From: Paracyclopina nana
Lineage: Eukaryota; Arthropoda; Copepoda; Cyclopoida; Cyclopettidae
NCBI GenBank assembly: GCA_019096065.1
Contig: JAGUCH010000009.1
Location: forward strand, 2,986,001-3,050,000
Direction of reading: 5' to 3'
DNA length: 64,000 nt
Below the pieces are notes generated by a model. It did not search any database and was not told where the DNA came from. It saw nothing but the letters and a program-made list of their open reading frames with translations. A program made the translations under genes and the position numbers. Positions 24,968 to 36,400 of the stretch are shown here, piece after piece. Within the stretch, counting starts at the first letter, position 1. Every line of letters starts with the position of its first letter.

Positions 24968-27115
24968 GCTGGCCTTGAAAGGTGGAAAAAGGCCCAAAAA
25001 GCAGCCTTCACGTGGCACTGGCTCGGACAACTTTTGACACTACTCAATTCAGCTTTTAGGCCTTCGTTTAGCACAATCAATCAAGGCCTGGTTGCTTGCA
25101 TATAAATGCAGTTTTTATGTATACAACGTACGCGTGTACGTATATGGTTGCGGACACTGACTGAAACGCAGCAACGGCGCTTCGCCTCGCGTCGCCGTCG
25201 TTATACTCAAACGCGTCGACGTCGTCGTCGTTTGGCTCTCTCTCTGCAGCTATATTACACGCAGAAGCTCCCTTCCATGCCATGCTACATACAAAGCAAG
25301 CCCACCACGATTTTCAAGGGAGCCTCCTTCTCTCTCCCTTTATTTGCGTTCGTTCTTCGCAACCTTCAGCGCCACGCGCACTTTCTCAAGAGGGAGCCTT
25401 TTAAACCCTTTTTTATGGTATTACTGAAAATACCCTTGTTTTCAGAGCAAACAGAGATTAGATCTCTAAGATCGAGCCCAAAGCTGAGTGTGTCAGTTCT
25501 CAGAATTAGGCTTTTTTAGGCCTGGACGTTGTGGCTCGTTTTTATCCTGAAATATTTAATGCTCCGAAAATTGTGGAACTGTCTGTATGAAGATCAGAAA
25601 AATTGTCATTGTCCAATTTTCATTTTAACCTCTATGGTAAATAGCAAGAAATGGAATGCTAAGCGTGGAGCAATGGAGAAAATGCCAGGCATGAAATATG
25701 CACACAAAAGAAAGGCCTTGGGAAACTATTGCACATGTTCTCAAATTAGCTTGCAGAAATCCGCTAAAAGAATGCCTGGCACTTTGGAAAATGCTCAACA
25801 TTTGAAAATGGAGAAATGTCAGCTGCTGCTGCTGCTGGGGACTAAAAGACTTATGGCATGTGTAAGTGCAGCTTTCAAAACAAATTTCAACATCGTTAGT
25901 ACGTGCGTAGCTAAGGAGGGGAAAAAGCTCCCCTTTTTGCTCCAAATTGTAACCCAGGCAACCAACGCAAGCAACGCAGCAACGATTGCGAGGTCCCTTT
26001 AGTTAGAAAGTCTTCTTCTCTCTCTCTTCTGGTTTGAGCGCGCGCACGTGATGTCAGTGACGCCAGCTTTGGCTGCCACCTAGAAGAAAGTTGGAAACTT
26101 CCAGGGCTTTGGCACGCTGGGGAAAGGCCGAAAAATGCCTCGTGCTTTTACCCCCCTAAAATTCAATCTACGTCAAATTGTCAACAGAGATTTGTGCAAG
26201 ACTCATGAAAATTGCACTTTCACTTTTTTTCTAAATAATCATTACATACATAAAAGTCAAGAATGAGAAGATAAATATTTATAAAGAGGTTTTTTTGTTT
26301 CATTGATTTTTGGCCTGCTCTCGTTGCATTCATTTTATATGAATGTCGAGAAAACCCTTTTTTGCGTTTGACTTTCTTTCTTCTTTGTTGGCATCGCTCC
26401 CCTTTTTGTGGATTGTGTCTAAAACGGTTTTGAAACGGCTTACTGAAATCTGATGGCATCTAGTCGTTGTAGACGTATTTTTCGTAGCACAAATAGCCCC
26501 TTCTTGCTTTGATGAAAGAGCCTTTTGAGCGAGAAGTAGCAAGGAGCAATTTAGCCCAGGATTGCAGAAGAAAGCCAGCCCAAATGCGTCGTTGTATTTT
26601 TGGAACTACGCATCATTTATTTACTAGAGCTGGAAAGGAAAGGGGAAATTGGAATTGAAGTGGAAATTATGCACCCAATCAACAGCACACAAGATTACTT
26701 CCATACAGTATGGCTTCCCAAATGAAAGAGCCTGAATTATGGTGATTAATTCTTTATTAGCTCCTTTTCCACTGATTTATAGCATATCCAGACCTGATTG
26801 GGATTAGTAGAAGGCTGTAGATAAATCCTTCCTGCCACAACCACTCCTATAATACGGTCTTCACCTGCAAAGCCTTGGAGGAAAGTATTTTGAGGAAAAG
26901 CAACCTTTTCGTGTGAAAAACAAGCTCAAGTTGCCTTTCTTCAATATCACTTTGGCCTATTAATCATATTATCAAAACTATTTTTTATAATACGTATTTT
27001 TGCAGATGAACACCACGTGAAGATGAACCCTTTATTCTCGTTTATTCCTTCGGTAAATCCTCTGCCTTGATTGATTTTCTCGTAATTATCTGAGATTTTC
27101 CTGCAACTTCCTGAT
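24968..27115. other. Gene-free stretch with a CpG-rich patch
   Basis: Upstream of the Cys-rich gene. 25165-25235 is unusually rich in CG/CGTCG for this window (GCGTCGACGTCGTCGTCG). A plus-strand frame of 157 codons (25529-26002) has no domain, no signal and low-complexity composition; I treat it as chance. Nothing else is recognised. Confidence 0.4.
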
Positions 27116-27118
27116 TTA

Positions 27119-27340
27119 GGGCCTGTTCACCTGCTTATTATGACCGTTATTTTGGCAAAATATTGGAGAGAAATACTGAGAAACTGAGAATTTTATTTTT
27201 GGTGTAGGATGGCTTTTGGTACCAATATATCGATTCCGAAGTCAAAATCTGAAAAATGATTTTACAAATACCGGATTTTTGCAAATATCAGCATAATATC
27301 GCGCGTTATTTTGCTGATAATATTGCAGGTGAACAGGGCC
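27119..27340. mobile_element. PIF/Harbinger-type MITE, copy C (222 bp, TTA TSD)
   Basis: Ends GGGCCTGTTCACCTGC and GCAGGTGAACAGGGCC, flanked by TTA at 27116-27118 and 27341-27343. Same length and orientation as copy A; a few internal substitutions separate them. Confidence 0.9.
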
Positions 27341-27599
27341 TTAGCATGCTCTCCAAAATAGTATTCAAAGGCATTTTTCCTCCCGCGAGCGTTCATGGAT
27401 GCAATCATTTAAGGAGATGCAAGTTGGTGTGCTTTGATTGGTCATTGTAGGCCCACAAATCGATGATTCATCATTGGCTCTCGACTAAAGCAGCAAACGA
27501 GGGAGCCTCTGTTGCCACCAAGGGAGCCACATTGCAATTGTAAATAAATGAATTTTCTGGACTAAGAACCTGCTTTCATATAATTGATGTAATTACTAG

Positions 27600-27659
27600 A
27601 GGACTTGTTTTAATCTTGATCGTCTGATCTTATAAGCAGAGTTTTCGTCTGTTTGCTCA
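27600..27659 (-). pseudogene. 3' remnant of the duplicated PAN exon
   Basis: On the minus strand this reads on from the 45181-45255 fragment: CCACTG joined to TGAGCAAACAGACGAAAACTC parallels the intact PAN exon CCACTACAGCCAAGCCAGGGTTAACTC, giving H-x-x-Q-x-x-x-N-S in both. Similarity fades after about 40-60 bases. The fragment abuts the left target duplication (27660-27664, CAGTG) of the Transib-like element. Confidence 0.6.
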
Positions 27660-27844
27660 CAGTGCACAGTGGATCAAAAAGCCGATTTTACGCGCATGAG
27701 AAATTACGTCAAATCGCAGATTTCCGATTTTAGGTAACACTCTCATGTTCAGCGCACAAAAATGCTCAAATTGACATAGATATCAAATAAAAAAACACAA
27801 AAAGTCTAAGCAGGGCACGTACAATCACAATTTTTCTTTCCCAA

Positions 27845-30108
27845 CCACCACCCATCACCACCCAAATATGAATTTCGTTTTGCCTCTTTTTCCCCAATCA
27901 CCACCCATCACCACCCAAACTGATTTTGGATTTGGTCTTTTTTTTCTGATCACCACCCATCACCACCCAAATATGAATTTCGTTTTGCCTCTTTTTTCTG
28001 ATCACCACCCATCACCACCCAAACTGATTTTGGATTTGGTCTTTTTTTTCTGATCACCACCCATCACCACCCAAATATGATTTCGGATTTGGTCTTTTTT
28101 TCTGATCACCACCCATCACCGCCCAAATATGAATTTCCTTTTCGCCTCTTTTTTCCCAATCACCACCCATCACCACCCAAATATGAATTTCGTTTTGCCT
28201 CTTTTTCCCCAATCACCACCCATCACCACCCAAACTGATTTTGGATTTGGTCTTTTTTTTCTGATCACCACCCATCACCACCCAAATATGAATTTCGTTT
28301 TGCCTCTTTTTTCTGATCACCACCCATCACCTCCCAAACTGATTTTGGATTTGGTCTTTTTTTTCTGATCACCACCCATCACCACCCAAATATGATTTCG
28401 GATTTGGTCTTTTTTTCTGATCACCACCCATCACCGCCCAAATATGAATTTCCTTTTCGCCTCTTTTTTCCCAATCACCACCCATCACCACCCAAATATG
28501 ATTTTGGATTTGGTCTTTTTTTCTGATCACCACCCAAACTGATTTTGGATTTGGTCTTTTTTTTCTGATCACCACCCATCACCACCCAAATATGATTTCG
28601 GATTTGGTCTTTTTTTCTGATCACCACCCATCACCGCCCAAATATGAATTTCCTTTTCGCCTCTTTTTTCCCAATCACCACCCATCACCACCCAAATATG
28701 ATTTTGGATTTGGTCTTTTTTTCTGATCACCACCCATCACCACCCAAACTGATTTTGGATTTGGTCTTTTTTTTCTGATCACCACCCATCACCACCCAAA
28801 TATGAATTTCGTTTTGCCTCTTTTTTCTGATCACCACCCATCACCACCCAAACTGATTTTGGATTTGGTCTTTTTTTTCTGATCACCACCCATCACCACC
28901 CAAATATGATTTCGGATTTGGTCTTTTTTTCTGATCACCACCCATCACCGCCCAAATATGAATTTCCTTTTCGCCTCTTTTTTCCCAATCACCACCCATC
29001 ACCACCCAAATATGATTTTGGATTTGGTCTTTTTTTCTGATCACCACCCATCACCACCCAAACTGATTTTGGATTTGGTCTTTTTTTTCTGATCACCACC
29101 CATCACCACCCAAATATGATTTCGGATTTGGTCTTTTTTTCTGATCACCACCCATCACCACCCAAACTGATTTTGGATTTGGTCTTTTTTTTCTGATCAC
29201 CACCCATCACCACCCAAATATGAATTTCGTTTTGCCTCTTTTTTCTGATCACCACCCATCACCACCCAAACTGATTTTGGATTTGGTCTTTTTTTTCTGA
29301 TCACCACCCATCACCACCCAAATATGATTTCGGATTTGGTCTTTTTTTCTGATCACCACCCATCACCGCCCAAATATGAATTTCCTTTTCGCCTCTTTTT
29401 TCCCAATCACCACCCATCACCACCCAAATATGATTTTGGATTTGGTCTTTTTTTCTGATCACCACCCATCACCACCCAAACTGATTTTGGATTTGGTCTT
29501 TTTTTTCTGATCACCACCCATCACCACCCAAATATGAATTTCGTTTTGCCTCTTTTTTCTGATCACCACCCATCACCACCCAAACTGATTTTGGATTTGG
29601 TCTTTTTTTTCTGATCACCACCCATCACCACCCAAATATGAATTTCGTTTTTGCCTCTTTTTTCCCAATCACCACCCATCACCACCCAAATATGAATTTC
29701 GTTTTGCCTCTTTTTTCCCAATCACCACCCATCACCACCCAAACTGATTTTGGATTTGGTCTTTTTTCTGATCACCACCCATCACCACCCAAATATGATT
29801 TTGGATTTGGTCTTTTTGTTCTGATCACCACCCATCACCACCCAAATTTGAATTTCGTTTTGCCTCTTTTTTCTGATCACCACCCATCACCACCCAAACT
29901 AATTTTGGATTTGGTCTTTTTTTTTCTGATCACCACCCATCACCACCCAAATATGAATTTCGTTTTTGCCTCTTTTTTCCCAATCACCACCCATCACCAC
30001 CCAAACTAATTTTGGATTTGGTCTTTTTTTTCTGATCACCACCCATCACCACCCAAATTTGAATTTCATTTTACCTCTTTTTTCCCTATCACCACCCATC
30101 ACCACCCA
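27845..30108. repeat. Left arm: ~52-bp tandem array
   Basis: About 44 units built on CACCACCCATCACCACCC followed by a variable part of four main kinds: AAACTGATTTTGGATTTGGTC, AAATATGATTTCGGATTTGG, AAATATGAATTTCGTTTTGC or AAATATGAATTTCCTTTTCG. Marker variants (GCCCAAATATG at 28121, 28436, 28636, 28950, 29368) recur at ~200-, ~314- and ~418-bp intervals, so units are grouped into higher-order blocks. Open frames across it (HHHPNMNF...) are a by-product of the repeat. Confidence 0.95.
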
Positions 30109-30230
30109 GACGATGCTAAAGTTAGCACTATGACAAATTCAAAATTCGTCAAAACATGGTGAAAAAATGCAAAACTTTGTTAAATGTTGTCAAAAATACA
30201 ATTTTGCTCAGGCAAATATATCTCTTCATC

Positions 30231-30361
30231 TACAAACTCCTTAAGGAATCGGAATGCAAAATTCCTTTGCGCCAAAGAGTTCTCAGTACATAAACTAGCT
30301 GCGTAGAGTTGTATGCATGGATTTGTCACAATGCATTCTTTAAGGAATGGTAGATGAACAG
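30231..30361. mobile_element. MITE with TGTTCATCTAC ends, copy inside the giant insertion
   Basis: ~131 bp, left end TCTTCATCTACAAACTCC, right end GGTAGATGAACAG, with inner TTAAGGAATCGGAATGC. It is the reverse orientation of the copy at 63254-63401 (shared CCTTAAGGAAT, TTCCTTTGCGC, GCAGCTAGTTTATG). Flanked by TATA-rich sequence; the exact TSD is uncertain. Confidence 0.75.
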
Positions 30362-31012
30362 TATATTAATCATGTACGCTACGCTAGTTTTGCTCCTTGA
30401 CCGAAAAGTTGTTGCTAAAAATATTCTAGTTTATGTCAAATTTTGCACTGGGAGACTAATGGACCTGGACTTCCCAAGATCCTAACAACTACCTATAACC
30501 AGAATGAGCACAACTTGCTAGCTCAAAGTCAGTTTTATTTAAGAACTCTTGAATTTTAAGTCAAAATGTCAGTTGCAGCTGTCAGTGTGAGTCAACTTGA
30601 CTCAAAATTTGAGGCAAAGTCTACCTTTTTTTGATTTTGAGCTAGCAAGAGCTAAAACTTGGGCATCACATTATACTACCAATTAATTGCTGAAAAAAAT
30701 TGAATTTCTTGACAAAAGTCAATTTTGAGTAAAAGTGTTGGTTGCAGCTGATAGTGTGAGTCAACTTGACTAAAAACTTGAGGCGAAGTGAAACTTCTGA
30801 CTCATTTTGAGTTCGCAAGAGTGAAAACATGCGCATCGCTAGATGCTATGTATTTATCTCGTAGTGCTGCTAGTAAACTTCTAAGAAAATACAAAATTGT
30901 GGATAAGGTCAATTTTGAGTCAAAATGTCTATAATGGCTGATAATTTGAGGCATTTGGACCCTAAATGTGAGGCAAAGTCAAGCTTTGACTCATTTTTGA
31001 CTATGAGAGAAA

Positions 31013-31424
31013 GGCCTGGATCAGCTGGTTATTTCACCGCAATTTTGAGCGCCGTAATTACGATGCAATTGTCAACATAACAGCGATCAGCTGGTAATTG
31101 TAATCCAATTTTTGCTATGTGCAAAAATTACTTCTTTAGCGGGTTTAAAGTAAAACTTTAAGACCAAAATATAAAAATGTGATCATTAGAGCATAAACCA
31201 TCAAGAACAGCCTCTGTTATGACAAATAAGGACAAAAAATAGGCCAACTTAAATTGCAAAGGTTTGGCTGACTTTACTCTTAAAGTTCCGCCGCTACTTT
31301 GCTCGCCGAAATTGCACTGCAATTATCTGTAGTAGCTGATCCACTTAAATTGCAGCGCAATTACAAACAGCAGCTGAAATTATAACCGAAATTGCGCTGC
31401 AATCAGGACCAGCTGATCCAGGCC
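31013..31424. mobile_element. 412-bp MITE in the satellite, AAA TSD, empty site known
   Basis: Ends GGCCTGGATCAGCTGGT and ACCAGCTGATCCAGGCC are perfect inverted repeats of 17 bp. Inside, AATTGCRSTGCAATT-like and CAGCTGRT motifs recur in both orientations. AAA flanks both sides (31010-31012 and 31425-31427). Uninterrupted satellite copies (for example near 32518, 35270 and 39677) read GAGAGAAATAAAAAC and so show the empty site. GGCC ends with a 3-bp duplication suggest PIF/Harbinger. Confidence 0.85.
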
Positions 31425-31510
31425 AAATAAAAACTTATGCATCCCGTAACGCTACTAATAAACTATTGAGAAAATGCAAAATTCTGGACTAGTCAATTTT
31501 GAGTCAAAAT

Positions 31511-32110
31511 TGAAAGGGGTTGAATGACTGGGGCCTCAGATGCCTAAATACGTATTCTGCACTCTGAGGCTGGATCGACTTCCCCTTGGGACGAGGGGCC
31601 TCTACCTCTCTAGTCTACCACTCTGGTCTCCTCGTGGACTGGCAAGTACGACAGTCCTGGTCGGCCTCTTCTTAAGCCCTTGTAGCCTCAAGGCTCTATA
31701 GCGTCTATGTACCTCCAGATCCGGAGACGAGACTCTTGAGAGGCGAGATATCCCACACCGTAGGATCACTACCGAATTGAGAGGCCTCTGGATGAACTGA
31801 GGCTTCAAGTCAGCGCTACGCGAACAACTCAGGTTGAAAGGCTGAGTTCTCGATGGAGTTTGTTCACTAAAAAACCACTGTTTTGTTGTTCAATAGGCTG
31901 CTTTTATTGCTATCTTAGACCCTCCAGGTCTCAAGTCTGCAATTACTAAGTACAGCTAAACTTAATTGGACATCGCGATATGGCGTCCCACAGGCGACTC
32001 CCGGATGATCCGGCTCGTTCTTTGCTCGGCGCCTTCCCTCGCTCTCGTCCTCTACGAAGCTGCCTGCGCGCTGCCTGCGCTCATCGGGCCCCACTATATG
32101 TCACGCTTCA
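31511..32110 (-). mobile_element. Solo LTR of an LTR retrotransposon (fossil)
   Basis: A 600-bp, relatively GC-rich block with TG...CA ends and a 4-bp target duplication AAAT (31507-31510 and 32111-32114). A minus-strand AATAAA and the end TGAAGCGTGACATATAGTGG suggest minus orientation. It interrupts a satellite monomer cleanly. No internal retrotransposon region is present, so it is a solo LTR left by recombination. A Gypsy-type source is likely but not proven. Younger than the satellite monomer it split. Confidence 0.75.
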
Positions 32111-32811
32111 AAATGTCAATAGTGGCTGATAATTTGAGGCATTTGGACCCTAAATGTGAGGCAAAGTCAAGCTTTGACTCATTTTTGACTATGCAAGAGC
32201 CAAAACTTGCGCATCGAGTAATGCTGCTAATAAACTACTTAGAAAATGCAAAATTCTGGACTAGTCAATTTTGAGTCAAAATGTCAGTAGTGGATGATAA
32301 TTTGAGGCATCTGGACCCTAAATGTGAGGCAAAGTCAAGCTTTGACTCATTTTTGATTATGTGAGAGCCAAAACTTATGCATCGCGTAACGCTGCTAATA
32401 AACTATTAAGAAATGCAAAATTCTGGACTAGTCAATTTTGAGTCAAAATGATAATTTGAGGCATCTGGACCCTAAATGTGAGGCAAAGTCAAGCTTTGAC
32501 TCATTTTTGACTATGAGAGAAATAAAAACTTATGCATCCCGTAACGCTACTAATAAACTATTGAGAAAATGCAAAATTCTGGACTAGTCAATTTTGAGTC
32601 AAAATGTCAGTAGTGGCTGATAATTTGAGGCATCTGGACCCTAAATGTGAGGTAAAGTCAAGATTTGACTCATTTTTGACTATGCAAGAGCCAAAACTTG
32701 TGCATCACGTAATGCTGCTAATAAACTACTAAGAAAATGCAAAATTCTCGACTAGTCAATTTTGAGTCAAAATGATAATTTGAGGCATTTTGACCCTAAA
32801 TGTGAGGCTCA

Positions 32812-32956
32812 GGCTCATTATCTTCCGCATCTTTGATCGTGGCTTGGTTGCGGTTGTTATCGGTTCTTATTTACTGACGAGGTTGCGATGTCAGTAAATA
32901 AGAAGCGATAACAACCGTAACCAAGTCACGATCAAAGACGCAGAAGATAATGAGCC
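32812..32956. mobile_element. 145-bp hairpin MITE in the satellite, copy 1
   Basis: Arms GGCTCATTATCTTCCGC and (from the right) GGCTCATTATCTTCTGC fold over a loop with AGGTTGCGATG. Relative of the 20915 element, same 145-bp length. The satellite empty site GTGAGGCAAAGTC shows that exactly 3 bp (TCA left, AAA right) were added, as for the other members with AAA duplications. Confidence 0.8.
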
Positions 32957-33282
32957 AAAGTCAAGCTTTGACCTATTTTTGACTATGCGAGAGCCAAAAC
33001 TTGCGCATCGCGTAATGCTGCTAATAAACTACTAAGAAAATGCAAAATTCTGGACTAGTCAATTTTGAGTCAAAATGTCAGTAGTGGCTGATAATTTGAG
33101 GCATCTGGACCCTAAATGTGAGGTAAAGTCAAGATTTGACTCATTTTTGACTATGCAAGAGCCAAAACTTGTGCATCACGTAATGCTGCTAATAAACTAC
33201 TAAGAAAATGCAAAATTCTCGACTAGTCAATTTTGAGTCAAAATGATAATTTGAGGCATTTTGACCCTAAATGTGAGGCTCA

Positions 33283-33427
33283 GGCTCATTATCTTCCGCA
33301 TCTTTGATCGTGGCTTGGTTGCGGTTGTTATCGGTTCTTATTTACTGACGAGGTTGCGATGTCAGTAAATAAGAAGCGATAACAACCGTAACCAAGTCAC
33401 GATCAAAGATGCGGAAGATAATGAGCC
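33283..33427. mobile_element. 145-bp hairpin MITE in the satellite, copy 2
   Basis: Nearly identical to copy 1 and exactly 471 bp downstream within the same satellite context, so it arose by duplication of a satellite block that already carried the element, not by a second insertion. Later copies of that block (near 35550 and 39970) lack it. Confidence 0.85.
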
Positions 33428-36400
33428 AAAGTCAAGCTTTGACTCATTTTTGATTATGTGAGAGCCAAAACTTATGCATCGCGTAATGCTGCTAATAAAC
33501 TACTAAGAAAATGCAAAATTCTGGACTAGTCAATTTTGAGTCAAAATGATAATTTGAGGCATTTGGACCCTAAATGTGAGGCAAAGTCAAGCTTTGACTC
33601 ATTTTTGATTATGTGAGAGCCAAAACTTATGCATCGCGTAATGCTGCTAATAAACTACTAAGAAAATGCAAAATTCTGGACTAGTCAATTTTGAGTCAAA
33701 ATGTAAGTAGTGGCTGATAATTTGAGGCATTTGGACCCTAAATGTGAGGCAAAGTCAAACTTTGACTCATTTTTGACTATGGAAGAGCCAAAACTTGCGC
33801 ATCGCGTAATGCTGCTAATAAACTACTAAGAAAATTCAAAATTCTGGACTAGTCAATTTTGAGTCAAAATGTCAGTAGTGGCTGATAATTTGAGGCATTT
33901 GGACCCTAAATGTGAGGCAAAGTCAAACTTTGACTCATTTTTGACTATGGAAGAGCCAAAACTTGCGCATCGCGTAATGCTGCTAATAAACTACTAAGAA
34001 AATGCAAAATTCTGGACTAGTCAATTTTGAGTCAAAATGTCAATAGTGGCTGATAATTTGAGGCATTTGGACCCTAAATGTGAGGCAAAGTCAAACTTTG
34101 ACTCATTTTTGACTATGGAAGAGCCAAAACTTGCGCATCGCGTAATGCTGCTAATAAACTACTAAGAAAATGCAAAATTCTGGACTAGTCAATTTTGAGT
34201 CAAAATGTCAATAGTGGCTGATAATTTGAGGCATTTGGACCCTAAATGTGAGGCAAAGTCAAGCTTTGACTCATTTTTGATTATGTGAGAGCCAAAACTT
34301 ATGCATCGCGTAATGCTGCTAATAAACTACTAAGAAAATGCAAAATTCTGGACTAGTCAATTTTGAGTCAAAATGTCAGTAGTGGATGATAATTTGAGGC
34401 ATTTGGACCCTAAATGTGAGGCAAAGTCAAGCTTTGACTCATTTTTGATTATGTGAGAGCCAAAACTTATGCATCGCGTAATGCTGCTAATAAACTACTA
34501 AGAAAATGCAAAATTCTGGACTAGTCAATTTTGAGTCAAAATGATAATCTGAGGCATTTGGACCCTAAATGTGAGGCAAAGTCAAGCTTTGACTTATTTT
34601 TGACTATGCGAGAGCCAAAACTTGCGCATCGCGTAATGCTGCTAATAAACTACTAAGAAAATGCAAAATTCTGGACTAGTCAATTTTGAGTCAAAATGTC
34701 AGTAGTGGATGATAATTTGAGGCATTTGGACCCTAAATGTGAGGCAAAGTCAAGCTTTGACTCATTTTTGATTATGTGAGAGCCAAAACTTATGCATCGC
34801 GTAATGCTGCTAATAAACTACTAAGAAAATGCAAAATTCTGGACTAGTCAATTTTGAGTCAAAATGATAATTTGAGGCATTTGGACCCTAAATGTGAGGC
34901 AAAGTCAAGCTTTGACTCATTTTTGATTATGTGAGAGCCAAAACTTATGCATCGCGTAATGCTGCTAATAAACTACTAAGAAAATGCAAAATTCTGGACT
35001 AGTCAATTTTGAGTCAAAATGTCAGTAGTGGCTGATAATTTGAGGCATTTGGACCCTAAATGTGAGGCAAAGTCAAACTTTGACTCATTTTTGACTATGG
35101 AAGAGCCAAAACTTGCGCATCGCGTAATGCTGCTAATAAACTACTAAGAAAATGCAAAATTCTGGACTAGTCAATTTTGAGTCAAAATGTCAATAGTGGA
35201 TGATAATTTGAGGCATTTGGACCCTAAATGTGAGGCAAAGTCAAGCTTTGACTCATTTTTGACTATGAGAGAAATAAAAACTTATGCATCCCGTAACGCT
35301 ACTAATAAACTATTGAGAAAATGCAAAATTCTGGACTAGTCAATTTTGAGTCAAAATGTCAGTAGTGGCTGATAATTTGAGGCATCTGGACCCTAAATGT
35401 GAGGTAAAGTCAAGATTTGACTCATTTTTGACTATGCAAGAGCCAAAACTTGTGCATCACGTAATGCTGCTAATAAACTACTAAGAAAATGCAAAATTCT
35501 CGACTAGTCAATTTTGAGTCAAAATGATAATTTGAGGCATTTTGACCCTAAATGTGAGGCAAAGTCAAGCTTTGACCTATTTTTGACTATGCGAGAGCCA
35601 AAACTTGCGCATCGCGTAATGCTGCTAATAAACTACTAAGAAAATGCAAAATTCTGGACTAGTCAATTTTGAGTCAAAATGTCAGTAGTGGCTGATAATT
35701 TGAGGCATTTGGACCCTAAATGTGAGGCAAAGTCAAACTTTGACTCATTTTTGACTATGGAAGAGCCAAAACTTGCGCATCGCGTAATGCTGCTAATAAA
35801 CTACTAAGAAAATTCAAAATTCTGGACTAGTCAATTTTGAGTCAAAATGTCAATAGTGGCTGATAATTTGAGGCATTTGGACCCTAAATGTGAGGCAAAG
35901 TCAAGCTTTGACTCAGTTTTGATTATGTGAGAGCCAAAACTTATGCATCGCGTAATGCTGCTAATAAACTACTAAGAAAATGCAAAATTCTGGACTAGTC
36001 AATTTTGAGTCAAAATGTCAGTAGTGGATGATAATTTGAGGCATTTGGACCCTAAATGTGAGGCAAAGTCAAGCTTTGACTCATTTTTGATTATGTGAGA
36101 GCCAAAACTTATGCATCGCGTAATGCTGCTAATAAACTACTAAGAAAATGCAAAATTCTGGACTAGTCAATTTTGAGTCAAAATGATAATCTGAGGCATT
36201 TGGACCCTAAATGTGAGGCAAAGTCAAGCTTTGACTTATTTTTGACTATGCGAGAGCCAAAACTTGCGCATCGCGTAATGCTGCTAATAAACTACTAAGA
36301 AAATGCAAAATTCTGGACTAGTCAATTTTGAGTCAAAATGTCAGTAGTGGATGATAATTTGAGGCATTTGGACCCTAAATGTGAGGCAAAGTCAAGCTTT

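Noticed and set aside
25529-26002. 157-codon plus-strand open frame
   Set aside because: No signal, domain, splice partner or biased composition; single long frames of this size occur by chance in 64 kb.
17896-27450. Recurring MILQIPDICEFHHNIARYF-like frames at three places
   Set aside because: They lie within the three copies of the 222-bp PIF/Harbinger-type MITE and come from its sequence, not from a gene family.
27868-30009. Repeated open frames such as those with HHHPNMNF in the left array and KKRPNPKS in the right array
   Set aside because: They follow the 52-bp repeat exactly, appear in both arms in opposite orientation, and have no start, stop or domain logic of their own.
31602-32274. 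Open frames inside the GC-rich block at 31.5-32.1 kb
   Set aside because: They lie in the solo LTR and its satellite flank; no protein similarity was recognised.
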